This document shows positions 1-6,374 of a stretch of 64,000 nt of DNA, piece by piece. Made by a program: the position numbers and the translations under genes. The notes beneath the pieces were generated by a model that ran no database searches, was not told where the DNA came from, and saw only the letters and a list, made by a program, of their open reading frames with translations. Within the stretch, counting starts at the first letter, position 1, and every line of letters starts with the position of its first letter. Origin of the DNA: Halapricum desulfuricans (lineage in GTDB: Archaea > Halobacteriota > Halobacteria > Halobacteriales > Haloarculaceae); assembly GCF_017094525.1 (NCBI RefSeq), contig NZ_CP064788.1, positions 1,659,030 to 1,723,029 of the forward strand, written 5' to 3'.

Positions 1-366
1 GTCGACGAAACGGTCGGTGAAACCGTCGAACAGCAGGTCGACGAGACTGTCAAGGAGACCGTCGGCGAAACCGTCGAGGCAACGGTTGACGAGGCAGTCG
101 GTGAGAGCGTCGAGGCAACGGTTGACGAGGCAGTCGGCGAAACCGTCGAGAAATCGGTCGAAGCGGCTGTCGACGAAACTGTCGAAAAGAAAGTCGGAGA
201 GACCGTCGAACGCTCGGTCGAGGAGACTGTCGAAGAGAAAGCCGAGCAGAAGGTCGAGGAGACTGTCGAAGAGAAGGTCGACGAAACGGTCGAAGAGAAA
301 GTCGACGAAGCAGTCGAAGAGAAGGTCGACGAGAAAACCGAGGACGAAGAAGCGTCAAGCACGTGA
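1..366 (+). CDS. C-terminal end of a tetrapeptide-repeat (xxV[D/E/G]) protein, 5' truncated by window edge
   Basis: The first reading frame is open from base 1 to a TGA at 364-366, 121 codons without a start, so the gene begins upstream of the window. Nearly the whole translation is a four-residue repeat (ETVG, ETVE, ATVD, EAVG, EKVD and so on) with valine every fourth position and mostly Glu, Asp, Thr or Lys elsewhere. The last residues (EDEEASST) break the pattern. A strict four-residue period is neither a heptad coiled coil nor a known enzyme fold; an elongated amphipathic helix is my guess. The Arg-rich open frames on the other frames of this stretch are by-products of the 12-bp DNA periodicity. 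Function unknown. Confidence 0.75.
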   Translation, partial: VDETVGETVEQQVDETVKETVGETVEATVDEAVGESVEATVDEAVGETVEKSVEAAVDETVEKKVGETVERSVEETVEEKAEQKVEETVEEKVDETVEEKVDEAVEEKVDEKTEDEEASST

Positions 367-402
367 GTCGGCGTTCTGTCTTCTCTTCGCGGTGTCCTAC
401 TG

Positions 403-480
403 ATACTGTCGGCTGTAAGTTCGTGGGGATTTTCGGCACACGGGGTGCCGAAATCCTGCCGAAACGCTACAGCCGACTGT
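403..480 (+). repeat. Palindromic intergenic repeat, copy A
   Basis: The left outer arm ATACTGTCGGCTGTAA (403-418) pairs with CTACAGCCGACTGT ending at 480. An inner hairpin TTCGGCAC/GTGCCGAA lies near 431-452. It is the same family as the copies at 16231, 53892 and 60140. Here the right outer arm is degenerate at its end. It lies between the repeat-protein stop and a convergent gene at 551. Confidence 0.85.
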
Positions 481-550
481 CGCGTTTCGAAAGACGTCGA
501 CGCCCGGGGTGACGAACGTCTCGCCGGACGTACAGCTGTAGCAGGAGCAA

Positions 551-859
551 TTACCAGCCGACTGTCGTCGCGTGGATCTCGTAGTCTCCGGTTTCGTCGA
601 TACCCATGATCGCCCAGTCGTACTCCAGGTGCTGGCGTTGCAGTCGCCGTTCGAGTTCACGACAGTTCCCCTCCCGCGTCACGAAACACCTGAACTGCCC
701 CGATGTGGGCGCATCGTCCGGTTCGGGCATCGGCGTCACGTGAACGACCCGCCACTTGCGCTCGGCCGTGATCTCCTCTCCCTCGTGAGAAACCGTGTAC
801 CCGAGGTCGTCGAAGATCGATTCCGCCTGCGTGTCGAGACGCGTGGTAACAGTCCCCAT
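551..859 (-). CDS. Conserved haloarchaeal protein of unknown function (102 aa)
   Basis: The 102-residue acidic protein starts MGTVTTRLDTQAESIFDDLGY and contains ERKWRVVHVTPMPEPDD and DYDWAIMG-like stretches. I associate this type of small cytosolic protein with haloarchaea; I recognise no catalytic motif. The single cysteines (FRCFV and GNCRE) do not form a metal site. The start ATG is at 859. It is convergent with the repeat protein upstream and sits alone. Function unknown. Confidence 0.75.
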   Translation of the reverse strand: MGTVTTRLDTQAESIFDDLGYTVSHEGEEITAERKWRVVHVTPMPEPDDAPTSGQFRCFVTREGNCRELERRLQRQHLEYDWAIMGIDETGDYEIHATTVGW

Positions 860-935
860 TCAAGAAACCGATACTCGTGCCAGTCTATTAAAGATTGATA
901 CGTGACAGGTTCCGGAGGGAACCGATCGTGACAGC

Positions 936-1934
936 TCAGAACGCCTCTCGGGTTTTTAGTTGCTCGACGACGTCGCGCACGCGCTGGACAGCGTCTCTGT
1001 CGGCGACGAGCGTTCGATCGTCGAACGACGCGATGACCAGGTCCTCGACGCCGACGGCGCTGACGTGGCCGTCGCTGGCGATGACGTTGTCCGCGGCCTC
1101 GAGCGCGAGGTAATCACCGAGAGCGGCGTTGCCGTCGGCGTCGGTCTCGAAGACACGCGCAAGGGCGTCCCAGGTTCCCAGGTCGTCCCATTCGTAGTCG
1201 GCGGGGACGACCGCGATGTCGGCGGCCGATTCCATGACGGCGTAGTCGACGCTGATCGACGGGACGGTTTCGTACCCCTGTTCGGGTTCACCGTCGTCGA
1301 GCGCCGCGACGAGCGGCCCGAGTTCGGTGTCGGCCGCCGCGTCCAGAAACGCCTCGGGCGTCCATGCGAACGTGCCGCTGTTCCAGTAGTAGCCGTCGTC
1401 GAGATACCGTTCGGCGCGCTCGCGGCCGGGCTTTTCGGTGAACGACTCGACTTCGAAGTACGCCCCCCGGTCGTCGCCGGGTTCGACGTAGCCATAGCCG
1501 GTCGCTGGCCGGTCGGGCTCGACGCCGATCGTGACCAGCCGTCCCGTGTCGGCTGCGACGCGACACGCCCGTCGTGCCGTCGACGCGAAGTCACCCTCGA
1601 TATGGTGGTCGCTCGGGAGCGCGAGCACGACACACGGCCCCACTTCCTCGCGGACACGGTGGGTGGCGTACGCCAGCGCGGGCCCGGTATCTTTCGGTTC
1701 CGGTTCGGTGAGAACGGCCACGTCGGGCACGAGCGTTTCGACGTCGTCGCGGAACGCCGGCCGCGTGAGAACGTACACTTCGTCGGCGAAGCCGGCGCGC
1801 TCGACGGTCGCCTCAAGCATCGACTGTTCGTCGCCGAACGAGAGGAACTGCTTCGGTCGATCGCTGCGAGTCGCCGGATACAGTCGCGTGCCAGTGCCGC
1901 CGGCCAGCACGACGGCCGCGATCGGACGGTCCAT
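936..1934 (-). CDS. Sugar-phosphate nucleotidylyltransferase, mannose-1-phosphate guanylyltransferase type
   Basis: Transfers a nucleotide to a sugar 1-phosphate, most likely GTP plus mannose 1-phosphate to GDP-mannose, feeding cell-surface glycan synthesis in the cytosol. The start at 1934 gives MDRPIAAVVLAGGTGTRLYP; the signature loop GGTGTRLxPxTRxxRPKQF is at residues 12-30 and marks the ManC/GMP branch. LPSDHHI and a FTEKPGRERAERYL stretch follow in the expected order. About 332 residues, so it lacks the C-terminal isomerase domain of bacterial bifunctional ManC. A longer in-frame start at 1973 adds 13 residues ahead of the conserved beginning and is less likely. The exact sugar cannot be fixed from sequence. 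Confidence 0.88.
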   Translation of the reverse strand: MDRPIAAVVLAGGTGTRLYPATRSDRPKQFLSFGDEQSMLEATVERAGFADEVYVLTRPAFRDDVETLVPDVAVLTEPEPKDTGPALAYATHRVREEVGPCVVLALPSDHHIEGDFASTARRACRVAADTGRLVTIGVEPDRPATGYGYVEPGDDRGAYFEVESFTEKPGRERAERYLDDGYYWNSGTFAWTPEAFLDAAADTELGPLVAALDDGEPEQGYETVPSISVDYAVMESAADIAVVPADYEWDDLGTWDALARVFETDADGNAALGDYLALEAADNVIASDGHVSAVGVEDLVIASFDDRTLVADRDAVQRVRDVVEQLKTREAF

Positions 1935-2045
1935 ATCAGCCCGTGCTCGCCCGACGACAAAAACCCACGACAACGCGCGGCAGGTTCCTATTTACGTCTC
2001 GACGAACAACGTACAGACGTGCCGGACGAATCCGGCCTGATCCCC

Positions 2046-2195
2046 ATGACCCACACGCTCGAAATCAGCGACGAGCTCAAGGAGCGACTCGACACCCACG
2101 TCGAGGAAGACGAGTCCTACGAGGAGTTCATCGAGGAACTGGTCTCGGTCTACGAGACCGAAGGTGCGTTCCTCCAAGAAGGCTACTCCGAGTAG
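2046..2195 (+). CDS. Small acidic protein (49 aa), antitoxin-like
   Basis: ATG at 2046 gives MTHTLEISDELKERLDTHVEEDESY and ends GAFLQEGYSE. The pattern of a short beta segment (THTLEIS) followed by two helices is like small ribbon-helix-helix or VapB-type proteins of haloarchaea. No toxin gene lies beside it. The stop codon directly abuts the stop of the convergent gene at 2196. The antitoxin reading is inference from length and secondary-structure pattern. Confidence 0.65.
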   Translation: MTHTLEISDELKERLDTHVEEDESYEEFIEELVSVYETEGAFLQEGYSE

Positions 2196-2480
2196 CTACC
2201 ACGTCTCGATCCGACCCTCGCGAATGTCCTCGACACAGCCCTCGCAGTCGGGATGGCCGTCCTCGAAACACGACGGTTTCCCGTCGCCGCCGACCGGGAC
2301 AGCACGCCGCTCGGCGTAGCGACGGCAGACGAGGCGCGCGTTTCCCTCGTCGTCGACCGGGAGATCGGAGACCGTGGCGTTCCGGGCGCGCCGGTAGGTG
2401 TCCTGCGCCTGGGCAACCTGCTCGCCTGCGGACCGAAGTTTCGTTCGGAGAAACCGTTCGAGCCGACCGTCCTCGTCCAT
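2196..2480 (-). CDS. Conserved small haloarchaeal protein with cysteines (94 aa)
   Basis: Start chosen at ATG 2480 (MDEDGRLERFLRTKLRSAGE); an upstream in-frame ATG at 2495 adds MPSPG only. The N-terminal half is helical and the C-terminal half has four cysteines (VCRRY, PSCFED, PDCEGCVED), of which the last three could bind a metal. No enzyme family recognised. It converges tail to tail on the 49-residue gene at 2046 with no gap. Confidence 0.7.
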   Translation of the reverse strand: MDEDGRLERFLRTKLRSAGEQVAQAQDTYRRARNATVSDLPVDDEGNARLVCRRYAERRAVPVGGDGKPSCFEDGHPDCEGCVEDIREGRIETW

Positions 2481-2576
2481 ACCCGGACTCGGCACTCAGG
2501 ACACATAGGCCTTCTCCGGTCGGAGTTGAACAGCGAGCAGTAGGGCGGTTTTCACTTTCACCTCGGTCGCCGAGGG

Positions 2577-2636
2577 TTTATACGTGAAGACGACCAACTG
2601 TCTCATGTCTCCCGTCGAAAACAGAGCGGAGACAGT
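2577..2636 (+). promoter_or_regulatory. TATA box and leader inverted repeat of the rpa operon
   Basis: TTTATAC at 2577-2583 is a good archaeal TATA element about 60 bp before the rpa start. The implied leader carries an exact 8-bp inverted repeat, ACTGTCTC (2597-2604) and GAGACAGT (2629-2636), just before the ATG at 2643. It may form an RNA hairpin near the ribosome site or be a protein-binding palindrome. Regulation is inference. Confidence 0.5.
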
Positions 2637-2642
2637 GAGACC

Positions 2643-3575
2643 ATGACCGATTTGCGTACCCACGCGGAAGAGATACACGAGCAGTTTTCCGACCAGCTCG
2701 AGATCGACGTCGAAGACGTCGAGGCACGGCTCGACACGCTGGTCAACGAATACAAGGTCCCCCTCGAGGAGGCACGCCGGAGCGTCACGAACGGCTACCT
2801 CGACGAGGCGGGCATAGAGCGAGACGACTTGGGCGGTGGCGGCGGCAACGAGCACGTCGCGCTCGCCGACATCGACACGGCCGAGCAGTGGGTCGACGTC
2901 ACCGCGAAGGTCGTCGACCTCTGGGAGCCCCGGAGCGACTCCGTCGCACAGGTCGGCCTGCTGGGCGACGAGTCGGGCACGATCAAGTTCACCAAGTGGG
3001 CCAAGTCCGACCTCCCCGAACTCGAAGAGGGGCAGGTCTACGACCTCGGCAACGTCGTGACCGACGAGTACCAGGGCGATTACTCGGTCAAACTCAACCG
3101 GACGACGACGATCGAGGAAGTCGAAGAGGACATCGAGGTCGGCGACGACACCCGGACCGTCGAGGGCGCGCTGGTCGACATCCAGAACGGGAGCGGCCTC
3201 ATCAAGCGCTGTCCAGAGGACGGCTGTACGCGCGTGCTCCAGAACGGCCGCTGCAGCGAGCACGGCGAGGTCGACGGCGAGTTCGACCTGCGGATCAAGG
3301 GCGTGCTCGACGACGGCAACGAAGTGCAGGAAGTCATCTTCGATCAGGAGGCGACCGAAGAGCTGACCGGGATCGAACTCGAGGAGGCGAAGGACATGGC
3401 CATGGACGCGCTGGATACGACAGTCGTCGCCGACGAGATGCGCGTGGCCACACTCGGGCGGTACTACCGCGTCACCGGTCCGACGCTGGGCCGATACCTG
3501 CTGGTGAACGACCTGGAGACGCTGGACGAACCGATCGATACTGAACAGGCGCTGATCGAAGCGAGGTCGATCTAA
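2643..3575 (+). CDS. rpa3: Replication protein A (single-stranded DNA-binding protein), haloarchaeal Rpa3-like
   Basis: Binds single-stranded DNA during replication and repair. The 310-residue protein has a helical N-terminal segment (THAEEIHEQFSDQLEIDVEDVEARL), a glycine linker near residues 64-69, an OB-fold region (VDVTAKVVDLWEP, IKFTKWAKSDLPELEEG), a zinc-finger-like motif RCPEDGCTRVLQNGRCSEHG near residues 188-207, and a C-terminal OB-like domain. The length and linkage to a roughly 200-residue partner fit the Rpa3/Rpap3 pair described in Haloferax better than the longer Rpa1. One nucleotide separates its stop from the partner's ATG, so the two are very probably co-transcribed. Confidence 0.9.
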   Translation: MTDLRTHAEEIHEQFSDQLEIDVEDVEARLDTLVNEYKVPLEEARRSVTNGYLDEAGIERDDLGGGGGNEHVALADIDTAEQWVDVTAKVVDLWEPRSDSVAQVGLLGDESGTIKFTKWAKSDLPELEEGQVYDLGNVVTDEYQGDYSVKLNRTTTIEEVEEDIEVGDDTRTVEGALVDIQNGSGLIKRCPEDGCTRVLQNGRCSEHGEVDGEFDLRIKGVLDDGNEVQEVIFDQEATEELTGIELEEAKDMAMDALDTTVVADEMRVATLGRYYRVTGPTLGRYLLVNDLETLDEPIDTEQALIEARSI

Positions 3576-3576
3576 C

Positions 3577-4176
3577 ATGAGTTCCACGCCAACCCGCGAA
3601 GTCGCCCGCCGCGTCTTCGCACGCGAGTTCAACGACGCGACCTACACGTTCAAGGAGAGCGACGACGACCGCGCGCCGGTGTACGTCCTGTTGCCGACGG
3701 GTGCCCGGGCCAACCGGATCTTCGTCGTCGGGACGCTGACCGAGACCGAAGACGTCGGTGAAGACAGCGAGTACTGGCAGGGGCGGATCGTCGATCCCAA
3801 CGGCGGAACGTTCTTCGTCTACGCCGGCCAGTACCAGCCCGACGCGGCCGCCACTCTGCGGGAACTGGAGCCGCCGGCGTACGTCGCCGTCGTCGGCAAG
3901 CCCCGAACCTACGAGACCGACGAGGGCGACGTCAATGTCTCCGTGCGTCCCGAGTCGATCACGAGCGTCGACGAGACGACCCGCGATCGGTGGGTCGTCG
4001 AGACGGCCGAGCGCACGCTCGAACGGATCGAGCGCTTCGAGTCCGAGACGGCCGACGAGTACGTCGAGATGGCCGGCGAACAGTACGACCTGCCGGTCGA
4101 GAACTACCGACGGGCTGCGCTCGAAGCTCTCGAGAGTCTGGAAGACGAGGAGACGCCGGCCGAAGCGAGTCCCTAG
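3577..4176 (+). CDS. rpap3: RPA-associated protein (Rpap3-like)
   Basis: Partner of the preceding RPA (family COG3390). The 199-residue protein begins STPTREVARRVFAREFNDATYTFKE and contains an OB-like core (RIFVVGTLTETEDVGED, RIVDPNGGTFFVYAGQYQPDA) and a long C-terminal helix. These proteins are known in Haloferax to interact only with their cognate RPA, and the immediate linkage here (1-nt gap) supports this. Its stop overlaps the stop of the convergent VOC gene by a few bases. Assignment to the Rpap3 rather than Rpap1 branch is inference from size. Confidence 0.88.
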   Translation: MSSTPTREVARRVFAREFNDATYTFKESDDDRAPVYVLLPTGARANRIFVVGTLTETEDVGEDSEYWQGRIVDPNGGTFFVYAGQYQPDAAATLRELEPPAYVAVVGKPRTYETDEGDVNVSVRPESITSVDETTRDRWVVETAERTLERIERFESETADEYVEMAGEQYDLPVENYRRAALEALESLEDEETPAEASP

Positions 4177-4589
4177 GTTTCCAAAAGCTCCACGAGATTC
4201 CCCTCGGGATCGCGGACGAACAGGATCCGCGTCCCGCTTTCGGTCGTCTGCGGTTCGCTGAGCGTGTCCACGCTGTCGGGCAGTTCCGCATACACCGAAT
4301 CGAGATCGTCGACCTCGAGTCCGAGATGGGTCGCCCCCGGTTCGTTCAGCGACGGCCGCGGTCGGCGATCGCCCTCGGGGCCGTACTCGACGAGTTCCAT
4401 CCGTGCGTCGCCGCCGTCGAGGTGGACGAACTCGGCGCTGGCTCCCGGGACGTCGACGCCGGTCGCGAACGCCTCGCCGCCGACGGTAAACTCGGCGAGC
4501 ACGTCTAGACCGAGCACGTCCCGGTAGAACGTCACCATTCGATCCAGGTCCGAGACGGTGATCGCGTAGTGGTGGGCAGTCGGGTCCAT
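4173..4589 (-). CDS. VOC-superfamily (glyoxalase-like) protein
   Basis: Start chosen at ATG 4589 (MDPTAHHYAITVSDLDRMVTFYRDVLG), which begins exactly with the conserved first beta strand; an in-frame ATG at 4655 would add 22 unrelated residues. One VOC module pair: HYAITVSDLDRMVTFY with His7 as probable first metal ligand, then THLGLEVDDLDSVY and a closing RILFVRDPEGNLVELLE with the usual glutamate. Members include glyoxalase I, dioxygenases and resistance proteins; substrate cannot be assigned. 138 residues, normal for a single-domain VOC protein. Confidence 0.82.
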   Translation of the reverse strand: MDPTAHHYAITVSDLDRMVTFYRDVLGLDVLAEFTVGGEAFATGVDVPGASAEFVHLDGGDARMELVEYGPEGDRRPRPSLNEPGATHLGLEVDDLDSVYAELPDSVDTLSEPQTTESGTRILFVRDPEGNLVELLET

Positions 4590-4648
4590 ACTACATGCGG
4601 AGGGAAGCGACGGATAAATAGTTACGACTGGGGACGCAACGCCGACCG

Positions 4649-5983
4649 ATGGCAACGCGGCTCAGCTACGAGGACGGGACGATCCGAATCGACGGCGAGA
4701 GGCCGGATCTCCCGTTCGTCGAGGTCGACTCCCGGAGCGAGACCGCCCGCGCGCCGGCCTTTCGCTACCGGGCGTTGCGGCGCTGGCTCGCAGATCGACC
4801 CGGCAACCACGAGGATGCAGTCTTCCGGACCGAACCGCTGAATCTCGCGACCGACTACGAGCTGCGGTCCTACCAGCGTGAGGCGCTCGAGGCGTGGCGC
4901 GACGCGGGCGACCGGGGCGTACTGGAGTTGCCGACCGGCAGCGGCAAGACGGTGATCGCCGTCGTGGCTATCGCGGCGCTCGGCGTGCCGACGCTGGTCG
5001 TCGTGCCGACGATCGATCTGCTCGACCAGTGGCGCGAGGAACTCGATCGGGAGTTCGACGTTCCGATCGGGCAACTCGGTGGGGGGACTCAGCGCGTCGA
5101 GTCGATCACTGTCTCGACCTACGATTCGGCGTATCTCCGGGCGGACGAACTGGGTGACCGCTTCGAGTTCGTCGTCTTCGACGAGGTCCACCATCTCGGC
5201 GGCGAAGGGTATCGCGAGATCGCACGGCTGCTGGCCGCGCCGGCGCGCATGGGGCTTACGGCGACGTTCGAGCGCCCGGACGGCGCACACGAGGCACTCA
5301 CCGATCTGGTCGGTCCGAAAGTCGTCGAGATCGATCCCGACGAACTCGCGGGTGAGCACCTCGCGGCCTACGACATCAAGCGTCTGACGGTGTCGCTAAC
5401 GCCCGAAGAGCGCGAGCGCTACGAACGGCATCAGGGGACGTTCACCGACTACCTCCAGCAGTCGAACCTCCAGTTGCACAGCGGCGAGGACTACCGGAAG
5501 CTCGTGATGCGTTCGGGAACCGACCCGGCCGCCAGAGAGGCCCTGCTCGCGAAACAGCGGGCGCGCGAGGTGATGATGAACGCCGACCGGAAGGTCGAGG
5601 TACTGGCCGAGCTGCTGGACCGCCATGCCGAGGACCGGATCATCGTCTTCACGGCGTTTACCGACCTCGTGTATCGCCTCTCCGAACGGTTCCTGTTGCC
5701 GGCGATCACCCACGAGACGGGAGCCGACGAGCGCCGGGAGATCCTGCGGGCGTTTCGTAACGGGACGTACTCGCGGATCGTCACTGCGAACGTGCTCGAC
5801 GAGGGCGTCGACGTCCCCGACGCGAACGTGGCGATCGTCCTCTCGGGGAGCGCCAGCGAACGGGAGTTTACCCAGCGGCTGGGACGAATCTTGCGCCCGA
5901 CGGCCGACGGCTTGCGGGCGCTGCTCTACGAGGTCGTCACCGAGGAGACCGCGGAGGAACAGGTGGCCCAGCGGCGTCGGTGA
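4649..5983 (+). CDS. XPB/Rad25-like superfamily 2 DNA helicase
   Basis: ATP-dependent DNA translocase or helicase of the archaeal XPB type, probably acting in repair. Walker A LPTGSGKT at residues 94-101, DEVHH box at 178-182, motif III LTATFERPDG, and C-terminal motifs IIVFTAF, TANVLDEGVDVPDANVAIVLSGS and QRLGRILRP. It has 444 residues, close to archaeal XPB. In many archaea XPB is followed by the nuclease Bax1; no such gene is present here. It is divergent from the VOC gene, and the ATG at 4649 lies 60 bp from that gene's start. Confidence 0.88.
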   Translation: MATRLSYEDGTIRIDGERPDLPFVEVDSRSETARAPAFRYRALRRWLADRPGNHEDAVFRTEPLNLATDYELRSYQREALEAWRDAGDRGVLELPTGSGKTVIAVVAIAALGVPTLVVVPTIDLLDQWREELDREFDVPIGQLGGGTQRVESITVSTYDSAYLRADELGDRFEFVVFDEVHHLGGEGYREIARLLAAPARMGLTATFERPDGAHEALTDLVGPKVVEIDPDELAGEHLAAYDIKRLTVSLTPEERERYERHQGTFTDYLQQSNLQLHSGEDYRKLVMRSGTDPAAREALLAKQRAREVMMNADRKVEVLAELLDRHAEDRIIVFTAFTDLVYRLSERFLLPAITHETGADERREILRAFRNGTYSRIVTANVLDEGVDVPDANVAIVLSGSASEREFTQRLGRILRPTADGLRALLYEVVTEETAEEQVAQRRR

Positions 5984-6017
5984 TCCGAAGCGTGGGCGAA
6001 GTCCCTCGACTCCGTCT

Positions 6018-6278
6018 TCATTCCACGCCAGCGACGCGTCGTGGATCGGGAAACTGACCTTCGAAAGCATCTGAGTCGATGCCCGGACAGTAATCGAGTT
6101 GGTCGACCGTCTCGCCAATCAGGCGATAGTACTGCACGGCGGCGAAAGATGTCCGACACCCCGGGCAAGCGAGATCGCGCCCCGCGAGTACGACGCGGCC
6201 GACGGGATACCTGCGCCGGATCGAGGCCGAGTGGGGCGTGATCGTCTTCCACTCGTGGGGAGACGTCGAGCCGATCAC
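6018..6278 (-). CDS. Small protein with CxxC motif (86 aa), uncertain
   Basis: Open frame from ATG 6278 in an otherwise empty 390-bp gap. The protein has a basic N-terminus, then LACPGCRTSFAAVQYYRLIGETVDQLDYCPGID, where CPGC and a later Cys resemble half of a zinc ribbon. Composition is plausible for a real gene, but there is no clear TATA box and no family I recognise. It could be a remnant of a larger gene or a small metal-binding protein. It is the only coding candidate between the XPB-like and Lhr-like helicases. Confidence 0.4.
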   Translation of the reverse strand: MIGSTSPHEWKTITPHSASIRRRYPVGRVVLAGRDLACPGCRTSFAAVQYYRLIGETVDQLDYCPGIDSDAFEGQFPDPRRVAGVE

Positions 6279-6374
6279 ACGACCCGATATGGAGTGTCAG
6301 GATTTCTCAAGCTAGCCGGGATCTGACTCGCGCTCCAAACGCACAAGTCGATCCGGACCCGAAGACCGACAGAG

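Noticed and set aside
1-360. CRISPR-like repetition at the left edge
   Set aside because: Repeat units are 12 bp and adjacent, without spacers; the pattern is explained by a tetrapeptide repeat in a coding frame.
17-439. Arg-rich open frames on both strands over the first 400 bp
   Set aside because: They are by-products of the 12-bp periodicity of the frame-1 repeat protein; the frame ending at 366 gives the only regular amino-acid repeat.
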